Origin: Sphingomonas panni
GTDB taxonomy: Bacteria > Pseudomonadota > Alphaproteobacteria > Sphingomonadales > Sphingomonadaceae
Assembly (NCBI RefSeq): GCF_022664435.1
Contig: NZ_JAKREU010000004.1
Span: 62,001 to 126,000, forward strand
Reading direction: 5' to 3'
DNA: 64,000 nucleotides
Numbering within the stretch: position 1 is the stretch's first letter; every line of letters starts with the position of its first letter. Shown here one piece after another: positions 53,229 to 61,043 of the stretch. A program made the translations under genes and the position numbers. Under the pieces are notes generated by a model. It was not told the DNA's origin. It was given only the letters and a program-made list of their open reading frames with translations, and did not search any database.

Positions 53229-54419
53229 ATGGCCTATGATCGCTATTCGCGTGACGATGACTGGTCGCGCAACAGCCGGAACGACGATGGCAGCTCGCGC
53301 GACCGGGACGATCGCGGACGGGGCGCCTATGGCTATGGTGCACGGGGTTATGGCAGCGGGTCGCAGCAGCGCGACGATCGCGGCAATCGCGACTATTATG
53401 GCGGACAGTCTTCCTACGGCTCCAGCTATGGCGTGGACCGCGACCGCGGCTATGGCAGCAGCTATGGCGCGGACCGCGACCGGAGCTATGGCAGCCGCGA
53501 TTTCGACCATAACGACCGGGGTTCCAGCGCCTATGGCGGGCAGGGCGGCACGTATCGCGGCAGCTATGCGAGCGATGGCCACCGCTTCGCCGACCAGGGC
53601 GAGCGCGACGCGCGCTACGGTAACGATCGTTACCGTGGCGACCGCTTCCGCAACGATCGCGACCGCTCGCGCGACGACCGGGACTATGACGCCGCCGATC
53701 GCGGCTTCCTCGCCCGCGCAGGGGACGAGGTCCGTTCGTGGTTCGGTGACGAGGATGCCGAGCGCCGCCGCGAGCGCGACCAGCGCTATGACGAACAGAT
53801 GGCGCGCTATGACGACCGCCACAGCGACCATGCCTATCGGTCGTGGCGCGATACGCAGGTCAGCGCGTTCGACCGCGACTATGACGAATATCGCCAGGAA
53901 AACTCGCAGCGTTTCCAGAGCGAATTCAGCGCATTTCGCACCGAACGGCAGACCCAGCGCGACAGCCTGACCCGCGTGACCGAACATATGGAAGTCGTCG
54001 GGTCGGACGACGAACATGTCGGCACGGTCGACAAGGTGCGCGGCGACCGCATCATCCTGACCAAGAACGATCCCGACGCCGGTGGCCATCACCACTCGAT
54101 CCCGTCGCGCTGGGTATCGTCGGTCGATGACAAGGTGAAGCTGCGCAAGTCCGCCGCCGAAGCCAAGCAGGCATGGCGCGACGAGGAAGAGAAGCAGGCG
54201 ATGTTCGGCAACCAGTCGCAACAGCGTTACGGCAGCGACCGCTTCGGCAGCCAGGGCAACAACGACGACCGCACTCGTGAAGCGAACCGCTATGGCGCGT
54301 CGACCACGACCGGCCAGTCGCTGGGTGCCGGCACCTCGACCACGGCCGGGACCGGTGTGTCGGGCAGCACGACCGACAACGACACCAATCTCAATCGCAG
54401 CTTTCCCGGAACCTATTGA
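53229..54419 (+). CDS. Low-complexity DUF2171 protein with SWFGD segment
   Basis: 396 residues. Residues 1 to about 160 are almost only R, D, G, Y and S with repeated GYGSSYG- and DRDR-type units. Then FLARAGDEVRSWFGDEDAERRR, a segment common in alphaproteobacterial envelope-stress-type proteins, and a DUF2171 domain (HMEVVGSDDEHVGTVDKVRGDRIILTKND). The tail is Ser/Thr/Gly-rich. ATG at 53229 has AGGAG six bases upstream. Paralogue of 20211-20486. Its role is unknown; the sequence suggests a phase-separating or surface-hydrating region. Confidence 0.85.
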   Translation: MAYDRYSRDDDWSRNSRNDDGSSRDRDDRGRGAYGYGARGYGSGSQQRDDRGNRDYYGGQSSYGSSYGVDRDRGYGSSYGADRDRSYGSRDFDHNDRGSSAYGGQGGTYRGSYASDGHRFADQGERDARYGNDRYRGDRFRNDRDRSRDDRDYDAADRGFLARAGDEVRSWFGDEDAERRRERDQRYDEQMARYDDRHSDHAYRSWRDTQVSAFDRDYDEYRQENSQRFQSEFSAFRTERQTQRDSLTRVTEHMEVVGSDDEHVGTVDKVRGDRIILTKNDPDAGGHHHSIPSRWVSSVDDKVKLRKSAAEAKQAWRDEEEKQAMFGNQSQQRYGSDRFGSQGNNDDRTREANRYGASTTTGQSLGAGTSTTAGTGVSGSTTDNDTNLNRSFPGTY

Positions 54420-54443
54420 TCGGTTCGCAGCGGCGACAGGCGG

Positions 54444-54475
54444 AGGGGCTCGGGAAACCGGGCCCCTTTGCTTTT
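54444..54475 (+). terminator. Rho-independent terminator
   Basis: AGGGGCtCGG / CCGgGCCCCT with GAAA loop and tail TTGCTTTT, after the DUF2171 protein gene. Confidence 0.85.
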
Positions 54476-54525
54476 GGGGGACGGCATACTAGGTTGCGGT
54501 CCGAAACTGATATGGAGCATGTAGC

Positions 54526-55515
54526 ATGGCAAAGGCGTGGCATCTGGTACGGCGGCCGCAGGGAATGCCGGTGATGGAGGATTTCGCGTTTCGAGACCTG
54601 CCCCGGCGCGAATTGGCCGACGGGGAAGTCCGTATCGCCAATCGCTGGCTGTCGGTCGACCCCTATATGCGCGGGCGGATGAACGACGTGAAAAGCTATG
54701 TCCCGCCGTTCCAGCTGGACGCGCCGATGGACGGTGGCGCGGTCGGGGAAGTGATCGAGAGCCGCGCGGCAGACCTGCCGGTCGGCACCCGCGTGCAGCA
54801 TATGGCCGGGTGGCGCGACGAGGCGATCGTGCCCGCCAAGGGCGTGAACAAGATTCCCGACATCGACGTGCCCGAACAGGCATTTCTCGGCGCGCTGGGC
54901 CTGACCGGCATGACCGCATGGTTCGGCCTGCTGACCGTGGCCGAAGCAAAGCCCGGTGACACGGTGTTCGTGTCGGCGGCGGCCGGGGCGGTCGGGTCGG
55001 TCGTGGTACAGATCGCGAAGGTCAAGGGCATGACCGTGATCGGTTCGGCCGGCGGTGCGGAAAAGGTCGAATGGGTTCGGTCGCTCGGTGCCGATCAGGT
55101 CATCGATTACAAGGGCGACGTGCCGTTGGCGAAGGCGTTGGGCGCGGCGGCCCCGAACGGGATCGACGTGTATTTCGACAATGTCGGCGGCGACCATCTC
55201 GATGCGGCGCTGGCCCATGCCAACCAGAATGCGCGCTTCGCCATCTGCGGCATGATCGACGGTTATAACGCGTCGCAGCCGACCAGCCTGCGCTATCTGA
55301 TGCGCGTCATCGCTGCGCGCATCCGCATCCAGGGCTTCATCGTCAGCGATTATCTCGGAAAGATCGCCGAATTCCAGCAGGGCATGGGCGAGATCGTCGC
55401 CAGCGGCAATTTCCAGCGCGAGGAGACCATCGTCGAGGGGCTGGAGAACACGCTCGACGCGTTCCTCGGCCTGTTCAGCGGCCAGAATCGTGGCAAGATG
55501 CTGGTGAAGCTGTAA
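54526..55515 (+). CDS. NADP-dependent oxidoreductase (MDR family, CurA-like)
   Basis: 329 residues. Medium-chain reductase without zinc motif. Blocks: SVDPYMRGRM, GLTGMTAWFGLL, the nucleotide motif VSAAAGAVGSVVVQIAKVKGM, GADQVIDYKG and YFDNVGGDHLDAAL. Such enzymes reduce alkenal or enone double bonds with NADPH. Stop at 55515 followed by a repeat. Confidence 0.9.
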   Translation: MAKAWHLVRRPQGMPVMEDFAFRDLPRRELADGEVRIANRWLSVDPYMRGRMNDVKSYVPPFQLDAPMDGGAVGEVIESRAADLPVGTRVQHMAGWRDEAIVPAKGVNKIPDIDVPEQAFLGALGLTGMTAWFGLLTVAEAKPGDTVFVSAAAGAVGSVVVQIAKVKGMTVIGSAGGAEKVEWVRSLGADQVIDYKGDVPLAKALGAAAPNGIDVYFDNVGGDHLDAALAHANQNARFAICGMIDGYNASQPTSLRYLMRVIAARIRIQGFIVSDYLGKIAEFQQGMGEIVASGNFQREETIVEGLENTLDAFLGLFSGQNRGKMLVKL

Positions 55516-55520
55516 CCAGC

Positions 55521-55651
55521 ATCCTCCCCGCTGCGCGGGGAGGGGGACCGTCCGCAGGACGGTGGAGGGGGCTGTCCGCATACGCAATCGTGGCGTCAGC
55601 GGCCCGCCCCCTCCACCAGCTTCGCTGGTCCCCCTCCCCGTGCCGGGGAGG
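55521..55651. repeat. MITE-like palindromic repeat
   Basis: Arms CATCCTCCCCGCTGCGCGGGG and CCCCTCCCCGTGCCGGGGAGGA, inner arms GGTGGAGGGGGC and GCCCCCTCCACC. The same GGGGACC/GGTCCCC and GGTGGAGG/CCTCCACC modules occur at 40819-40955. It lies between two converging genes. Confidence 0.8.
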
Positions 55652-55657
55652 AACAAA

Positions 55658-55837
55658 CTACCGCAACTTCGCGATCTTCAGCCCGTCTTCCTTCGCACGG
55701 TCCTTGATCGACTCTTCGCTGCGGGTGAGCGCCTTGGCGAGCGCCTTCAACGCAATGCCCTTGCCGGCCAGCTGGTGGAGCTTCTGGATTTCATCGGGCC
55801 GCCACGGTTGGCGGTGACGTTCGAATTTTTCGGCCAT
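55658..55837 (-). CDS. Small basic helical protein, hypothetical
   Basis: 59 residues: MAEKFERHRQPWRPDEIQKLHQLAGKGIALKALAKALTRSEESIKDRAKEDGL is a compact helical fold with a Myb/HTH-like look (two helices plus a W in PWRPDEI). ATG at 55837 has AGGAGAAG before it. Ten bases from the DUF188 gene on the same strand. DNA binding is a guess. Confidence 0.7.
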   Translation of the reverse strand: MAEKFERHRQPWRPDEIQKLHQLAGKGIALKALAKALTRSEESIKDRAKEDGLKIAKLR

Positions 55838-55847
55838 GGCGCTTCTC

Positions 55848-56300
55848 CTATCGATGACGGGCAAGTCGGACTAGCGCCGTGTCCAGCGCCTGCAGGAACT
55901 TCGACCGGTCCGCCTTGGCGAACGGCGGCGGCCCGCCCAGCTGCTCGCCGCCTGCCCGCAAATCGGCCATGATCGCGCGGGTCGCGATCGCGCCGCCGAT
56001 CGACGCGCCGGTGAAGGGCTTGCCATTGGGGGCAAGGACGGTCGCGCCAGCCTTCAGGCAGCGATCCGCCAGCAGAATGTCGGCGGTGACGACCACGCAA
56101 TCCGCTCCGGCGGCGTCGGCGATCCAGTCGTCGGCGGCATCGAACCCGTCCGACACGACGATCCGCTCGACCCATGGCAGCACGGGCACGCGGAAATGGC
56201 TGTTGCTGACGATCGATACTTTCGCGCCGTGCCGCTCGGCGACACGGTACACCTCGTCCTTGACCGGGCAGGCGTCGGCATCGACCAGGATTCGCGTCAT
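55848..56300 (-). CDS. DUF188 family protein (YaiI/YqxD)
   Basis: 150 residues. PIN-like fold with the conserved acidic start ILVDADACPVKDEVYRVA, SNSHFRVP, VVSDGFDAADDWIADAA and ILLADRCLKAGATVLAPNGKPF. Overlaps the GreB-like gene by four bases (56297-56300). Function unknown; a nuclease-like fold is suggested. Confidence 0.93.
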   Translation of the reverse strand: MTRILVDADACPVKDEVYRVAERHGAKVSIVSNSHFRVPVLPWVERIVVSDGFDAADDWIADAAGADCVVVTADILLADRCLKAGATVLAPNGKPFTGASIGGAIATRAIMADLRAGGEQLGGPPPFAKADRSKFLQALDTALVRLARHR

Positions 56301-56764
56301 GGTTCGATCGGGCCGGTCTCGATCACCTCGATCGCGTCGCTGCGCCCGCCGAAATCGGCGGTTTCGCCCGCCATCAGCCCGGTCATCGCCAGCGCGAGCG
56401 GCGCGGTGAACGGAACGCGGCCCTCCGCCGGATCGGCCTCGTCGCTGCCGACCAGCTCGATCGTCTTGCGCTGCCCGTTCAGCGTGTAGGTAACGCGCGA
56501 TCCGAACGCGACCTCGTCGGTCGGGGCGGGGGCGATCTCGGCCGTCGAATGCCGGGTCCGCCAGTATCGCAGGTCGCGCTTGATTGCCGTTACCCGCTCT
56601 GCATCCTCGCCCGCCGCGTCCAGCTCGCCTTCCAGCCGCGCGACCTGCTCCGCCATCGCCGCCAGCCCGCGCCGGGTCACCAGGTTCGGGCCGGGGGGTA
56701 AGGGCAGTTCGAACCGCGGCTCCTTATGCTCGTCGTCATCCTCTCTTCGAAACGCAACACTCAT
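56297..56764 (-). CDS. GreA/GreB-like transcription factor, atypical
   Basis: 155 residues. C-terminal FKBP-like Gre domain: FGSRVTYTLNGQRKTIELVGSDEADPAEGRVPFTAPLALAMTG. The N-terminal coiled coil (LVTRRGLAAMAEQVARLEGELDAAGEDAERV, then YWRTRHSTAEI) lacks the acidic DLSEN-type tip needed for transcript cleavage. It may therefore act on RNA polymerase in another way, as Rnk-like factors do. ATG at 56764 overlaps the YpfJ stop by one base (TGATG). Confidence 0.82.
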   Translation of the reverse strand: MSVAFRREDDDEHKEPRFELPLPPGPNLVTRRGLAAMAEQVARLEGELDAAGEDAERVTAIKRDLRYWRTRHSTAEIAPAPTDEVAFGSRVTYTLNGQRKTIELVGSDEADPAEGRVPFTAPLALAMTGLMAGETADFGGRSDAIEVIETGPIEP

Positions 56765-57639
56765 CAAATCGTCCCTGAAAACGTATCGCAGCGGGCGGGG
56801 TCGCCCGTCTCATAGCCGCGCTTGAGCCAATAGGCGCGCTGGGCCGAAGTGCCATGGGTAAAGCTTTCCGGCGAAGCGCGATTACCCTGCAACCGGTCGT
56901 CGCCGATCGCTTCGGCGGCGCGAAGCCCTTCCTCGATATCGCCCGGTTCCATCCGGCCGCTGCGCTTGGCCCACACGCCGGCATAACAGTCGGCCTGCAA
57001 CTCCAGCCGCACCGACTGGGCATTGCCCTCCGCCTTGGGTAGCGTCTGCTGCGCACGGCTGACAGCTTCGGCCTGTCCGGTCAGGTTCTGGATGTGATGG
57101 CCCACCTCGTGCGCCACGACATAGGCCTGCGCGAAGTCGCCACCGGCACCGAAACGCTGCGACAGTTCGCGGAAGAAGTTCGTGTCGAGGTACACGCCGC
57201 GATCGGGCGGGCAATAGAACGGTCCCATCGCCGCCTGCGCCACGCCGCAGCCGGACTGGTTCTGGTCCTGATAGAAGCGCAGGCGCGGCGGGGTGTAGCG
57301 CGCGCCCTGTTCTGCATAGATCTGTCCCCAGACCTGTTCGGTCGATTTCAGCACGCGACAGGCGAACAACTCCTCGGCAGTGTCGCACGGTACGTTCTGC
57401 GCCGAACCCTGCTGCGTCGTCGGTGCCTGCGATCCGCCACCGACCAGTCCGCCACCGCCCGAAAACATCAGGAAGGCGACGCCGATGATCGCGATGATGC
57501 CGATGGTCCCACAGCCCAGGCCGCGCCCGAGCAGCAGCGGCAGGAGGCCGAGCAGGTTGAACCCGCCGCCGCCCAGTCCGCCGCCGCCGCGGCCGAGATC
57601 GTCGACATTGCTGGATGGATCGAGATCGTCGAGGCGCAT
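56764..57639 (-). CDS. ypfJ: Neutral zinc metallopeptidase, YpfJ type
   Basis: 291 residues. A Gly-rich N-terminus, one transmembrane helix (GTIGIIAIIGVAFLMF, about residues 45-60), then an extracytoplasmic peptidase with H177-E178-V-G-H181-H. Cys pairs (PCDTAEELFAC and SGCGVAQ/FYCPPDR) fit the family. First gene of the ypfJ / GreB-like / DUF188 / small protein run, all overlapping or nearly so. Substrate unknown. Confidence 0.9.
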   Translation of the reverse strand: MRLDDLDPSSNVDDLGRGGGGLGGGGFNLLGLLPLLLGRGLGCGTIGIIAIIGVAFLMFSGGGGLVGGGSQAPTTQQGSAQNVPCDTAEELFACRVLKSTEQVWGQIYAEQGARYTPPRLRFYQDQNQSGCGVAQAAMGPFYCPPDRGVYLDTNFFRELSQRFGAGGDFAQAYVVAHEVGHHIQNLTGQAEAVSRAQQTLPKAEGNAQSVRLELQADCYAGVWAKRSGRMEPGDIEEGLRAAEAIGDDRLQGNRASPESFTHGTSAQRAYWLKRGYETGDPARCDTFSGTI

Positions 57640-57767
57640 GGGCGGCGGTCCAATCGTTGAAGCTGCGTACTGAAATGCGCGAAACGGTCACGATGTTGCA
57701 ACTACGATGCAGGAAATCGGTTGAAGGGGCGTTGAACCCGGTCCGTATAATCCGCAAAGTATCGTCG

Positions 57768-58928
57768 ATGGCCGAAGCTGATCCCCGTTTGCGCCGACAA
57801 TCGCCCGCCGGCCTGCCCCTGCCGGACTGTGTCGCGCTGGTGCTGCAGGGCGGCGGCGCATTGGGCAGCTATCAGGCCGGCGTCATCGAACGCCTGGGGG
57901 AATCGCAGATCGAGGTCGACTGGGTCGCCGGCATCTCGATCGGCGCGATCAACGCCGCGATCTTTGCCGGCAACCCGCCCGAACGACGGATCGAACGGCT
58001 GCGACACTTCTGGCAGACGGCGGCGGGCGTGCTGCCGTGGTTCCCGATCCTGCCCGACGACCGGGTGCGCGAATGGGTGCATGAATGGTCGGCCGGCGTC
58101 GTGCTGGCGACCGGGGTGCCCGGCTTCTTCCGCCCGCGCGGGATCGCACCGCAATTCGCCGCACCGGGGACGCCGGGCGCGCTCAGCTATTACGATACCG
58201 AACCGCTGCGCGAGACGCTGGACGCGCTGGTCGACTGGGACTTGGTCAATGACGGCCCGGTGCGGCTGTCGGTCGGCGCGGTCGATATTCAGAGCGGCAA
58301 TTTCGCCTATTTCGACAGCGCCCGCGAACGGATCGACGCGCGGCACGTCATGGCGTCGGGCGCGCTGCCACCCGGCCTGCCCCCGGTCGAGATCGACGGC
58401 CGCTGGTATTGGGACGGTGGCCTCGTCAGCAATACGCCGCTGACCCATATCCTCGACCATCAGCGCGATCCGATGCTGGTGTTCCAGGTCGACCTGTTTT
58501 CCGCCGAGGCCGAGTTGCCGCGCACCATCGGCGACGTCGTGGCGCGCGAAAAGGAAATCCGCTTTTCCAGTCGCACGCGACAGGTGACCGCCGAACGGCT
58601 GCGCCTGCGCCAGGAACGCGAACTGATCCGCCGACTGGTCGCCAAGCTGCCGGTCGAGCTGCGCGACGATGCCGATGTCCGCGCGCTGGAGGCGCTGGCG
58701 GACGAACATCCCTTGAGCCTGGTCCATCTCATCTACCGCGCGAACCGCTGGGAAGGCGGCGCGCGCGATTTCGAATTTTCGGCGCGCGCGATGGAGGAGC
58801 ATTGGGCCGCCGGCCGTGCCGCCATTGCCGAGACCATGGCCAATGCCCGCGTCGTCGCCGAGAACATTCTGGATGGGCGCACCGCCGCGTTCGACCTCAC
58901 CCATCACCTTCATCAACGCCAAGGATAA
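57768..58928 (+). CDS. Patatin-like phospholipase
   Basis: 386 residues. LVLQGGGALGSYQAGVIERL (oxyanion loop), nucleophile S57 in GISIGAINA, and catalytic Asp in YWDGGLVSNTPL. C-terminal DUF3734-type region. ATG at 57768 is followed by the conserved LPLPDCVALVLQGG. bdhA starts three bases after its stop. Pairing with 3-hydroxybutyrate dehydrogenase suggests a role with polyhydroxybutyrate, which is an inference. Confidence 0.9.
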   Translation: MAEADPRLRRQSPAGLPLPDCVALVLQGGGALGSYQAGVIERLGESQIEVDWVAGISIGAINAAIFAGNPPERRIERLRHFWQTAAGVLPWFPILPDDRVREWVHEWSAGVVLATGVPGFFRPRGIAPQFAAPGTPGALSYYDTEPLRETLDALVDWDLVNDGPVRLSVGAVDIQSGNFAYFDSARERIDARHVMASGALPPGLPPVEIDGRWYWDGGLVSNTPLTHILDHQRDPMLVFQVDLFSAEAELPRTIGDVVAREKEIRFSSRTRQVTAERLRLRQERELIRRLVAKLPVELRDDADVRALEALADEHPLSLVHLIYRANRWEGGARDFEFSARAMEEHWAAGRAAIAETMANARVVAENILDGRTAAFDLTHHLHQRQG

Positions 58929-58931
58929 TCG

Positions 58932-59717
58932 ATGTTCCTCAAAGGCAAGACCGCGATCGTCACCGGCTCCACGTCCGGCATCGGCCTCGCTTATGCAAAG
59001 GCGTTCGCGGCCGAGGGTGCTTGCGTCGTCATCAACGGCTTCGGCGACGCGGACGCGATCGAGAAGGAACGCGCCGCACTGGCCGAGGCGAGCGGTGCCG
59101 AGGCGCGCTACGACGCCGCCGACATGACCAAGCCGGACCAGATCGCGGCGATGGTCGACAAGGCGGCGGCCGAGTTCGGATCGGTCGATATCATCGTCAA
59201 CAATGCCGGTATCCAGCATGTCGCGAAGATCGAGGAATTCCCGATCGACAAATGGGACGCGATCCTCGCGATCAACCTGTCGTCGGCGTTCCACATGATC
59301 CGCGCCGCCGTGCCACATATGAAGAAGGCGGGTTGGGGCCGGATCATCAATACCGCTTCGGCGCACAGCCTGGTCGCCAGCCCCAACAAATCGGCCTATG
59401 TTACCGCCAAGCACGGCCTTGCGGGCCTGACCAAGACGGTCGCGCTGGAAGTCGCGACCTGCGGCATCACCGCCAACTGCATCTCGCCCGGCTATGTGTG
59501 GACGCCGCTGGTCGAGAAGCAGATTCCCGATACGATGGCGTCGCGCGGCCTGACGCGCGAGCAGGTGATGAACGACGTCCTGCTGTCGGCACAGCCGACC
59601 AAGGAGTTCGTCACCGCCGAACAGGTCGCCAGCCTCGCGCTGTATCTGTGCCGGGACGAGGCGAAGGCGATCACGGGTGCGAACCTGTCGATCGACGGCG
59701 GCTGGACCGCAGCGTGA
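58932..59717 (+). CDS. bdhA: 3-hydroxybutyrate dehydrogenase
   Basis: 261-residue SDR. TGSTSGIGLAYAKAFA, NNAGIQHVAKIEEFP, catalytic S143, Y156 and K160 (SAYVTAKHG), and the BDH-type late block CISPGYVWTPLVEKQIPD, ending LSIDGGWTA. It oxidises D-3-hydroxybutyrate to acetoacetate. Follows the patatin gene directly and precedes the DUF4893 lipoprotein by seven bases. Confidence 0.93.
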   Translation: MFLKGKTAIVTGSTSGIGLAYAKAFAAEGACVVINGFGDADAIEKERAALAEASGAEARYDAADMTKPDQIAAMVDKAAAEFGSVDIIVNNAGIQHVAKIEEFPIDKWDAILAINLSSAFHMIRAAVPHMKKAGWGRIINTASAHSLVASPNKSAYVTAKHGLAGLTKTVALEVATCGITANCISPGYVWTPLVEKQIPDTMASRGLTREQVMNDVLLSAQPTKEFVTAEQVASLALYLCRDEAKAITGANLSIDGGWTAA

Positions 59718-59724
59718 TCGCGGC

Positions 59725-60372
59725 ATGATCCGCCTGTTGTCGCTGGCGACGGTGTTCGCCGGCTGCGCGCTCGCGGCCTGTGGCGGGGTGCGGGTCGCGT
59801 CCTCGGCGTCGAAGGCATCTGCGACGACGCCTGTCGCCGGTGCGGACGATTGGCGGCGGGTAGCCACCCCGGCCGACCGCGACCGGTTGCGGCGCTGGCG
59901 CGATGCGTGGCTGGCGGCACTGCCCCGGGCGCGGGCGGCCGATGCGAAGGGCGTGGCGGCGGAGGGCGCCCTGTTCGCGCCCGACGCGGCACTGGCCGGC
60001 CCGGCAGCGCCCGCCGGTCGCTATCATTGCCGGGTGTTCAAGCTGGGCGGGCTTGGCAGCGCGATGCGCGACTTTACCGCCTATCCCGCGTTCGACTGCC
60101 GGATCGCCGACGAAGGCCGGGTCCGCAGCTTCTACAAGGAAAGCGGGTCGCAGCGGCCGGTCGGGCTGCTGTTCCCCGATGGCGACCGGACGGTGTTCCT
60201 CGGCACGCTGCTGCTGGGCAACGAACGGGCGGCGCTGCAATATGGCCAGGACCGCGACCGCGATATGGCGGGCGTGCTGGAACGGGTAGGGGAGCGCCGC
60301 TGGCGGCTCGTACTGCCCTATCCCCGGTTCGAATCGATGCTGGACGTGATCGAACTGGTGCCGGCGGAGTAG
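59725..60372 (+). CDS. DUF4893 lipoprotein
   Basis: 215 residues. Signal MIRLLSLATVFAGCALAACGG with lipobox LAAC. The DUF4893 signature WRRVATPADRDRLRRWRDAWLAAL follows, then RYHCRVFKLGG, FDCRI (possible disulfide), KESGSQRPVGLLFPDG and LPYPRFESMLDVIEL. Function unknown. ATG at 59725 opens on the signal peptide. Confidence 0.85.
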   Translation: MIRLLSLATVFAGCALAACGGVRVASSASKASATTPVAGADDWRRVATPADRDRLRRWRDAWLAALPRARAADAKGVAAEGALFAPDAALAGPAAPAGRYHCRVFKLGGLGSAMRDFTAYPAFDCRIADEGRVRSFYKESGSQRPVGLLFPDGDRTVFLGTLLLGNERAALQYGQDRDRDMAGVLERVGERRWRLVLPYPRFESMLDVIELVPAE

Positions 60373-60384
60373 CTTGGCCACGCA

Positions 60385-60467
60385 CGTCATCCCAGCGCAG
60401 GCTGGGATCTCGTCGTGATAGCGCGCAGCAGGAGCCGCGGGAGACCCCAGACTGCGCTGGGGTGACG
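60385..60467. repeat. Palindromic repeat pair
   Basis: Arms GTCATCCCAGCGCAGGCTGGGATC and ACCCCAGACTGCGCTGGGGTGACG around a GCGCGCAGCAGGAG centre. The first arm resembles 6434-6456. It lies between two converging genes. Confidence 0.75.
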
Positions 60468-60480
60468 CTGTTGGAAAAGA

Positions 60481-60942
60481 TTACGCCAGCGTCCGCCGCA
60501 CCGTTTCGTAGCAATCGTCGATATGCGAATTGCCGACCAGCTTCATCGCACCGAAGCTGATGCCTGCTGCGGCGATCTGTCCGGCGAAGGGCACGAAGCG
60601 CAGCAGCGACTTGCTGGCATAGCGTGCGCCGACCTTGCGGATCAGCATCGTTACGATGCGTCTGGTGATCGACCGGCCGATCACGCCGTTCCCCAGATTG
60701 GCGGCGATCAACAATATCTGCTTCGCCCGATCCGGCTCCAGCGCGTTGACCTGTTTCTCGTCCAGCCCGAACCGGTTGCTGATCTCCGGCAGCAGCTTGG
60801 TCAGGATATTGGCGTCGACGACCAGGTCCGCACCGGGTACCGGCACGGCGGACGCCCCCGCCGATACCAGTGCGCGCTTGGTTACCAGCTTGCGCGCTTC
60901 GTCGCGCACGCGGTCGAGTTCGGTCAGCGAAGTGATCTTCAT
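60481..60942 (-). CDS. Hypothetical protein with DUF697-like pattern
   Basis: 153 residues. The stretch VPVPGADLVVDANILTKLLPEISNRFGLDEKQVNALEP resembles DUF697/YcjF-type membrane-associated proteins (G-A-D-x-x-x-D-x-x-x-x-x-x-x-L). Later helices (LIAANLGNGVIGRSI, LLRFVPFAGQIAAAGISFGAMKLVG) are moderately hydrophobic. No neighbouring YcjX is seen. Family call is tentative. Confidence 0.7.
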   Translation of the reverse strand: MKITSLTELDRVRDEARKLVTKRALVSAGASAVPVPGADLVVDANILTKLLPEISNRFGLDEKQVNALEPDRAKQILLIAANLGNGVIGRSITRRIVTMLIRKVGARYASKSLLRFVPFAGQIAAAGISFGAMKLVGNSHIDDCYETVRRTLA

Positions 60943-61043
60943 GGAAGCCCCGTATCGTTTCGTTGCCGCATCAACGCCGATCTTGCCAAGCGGCTCCCGA
61001 TGGTTACGCTAGTTACGAATCTGCCTAGAAAACGGATAGTTGC

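Noticed and set aside
57702..59867. A 721-codon minus-strand frame opposite patatin and bdhA
   Set aside because: Antisense shadow; both plus-strand genes have complete catalytic motifs.
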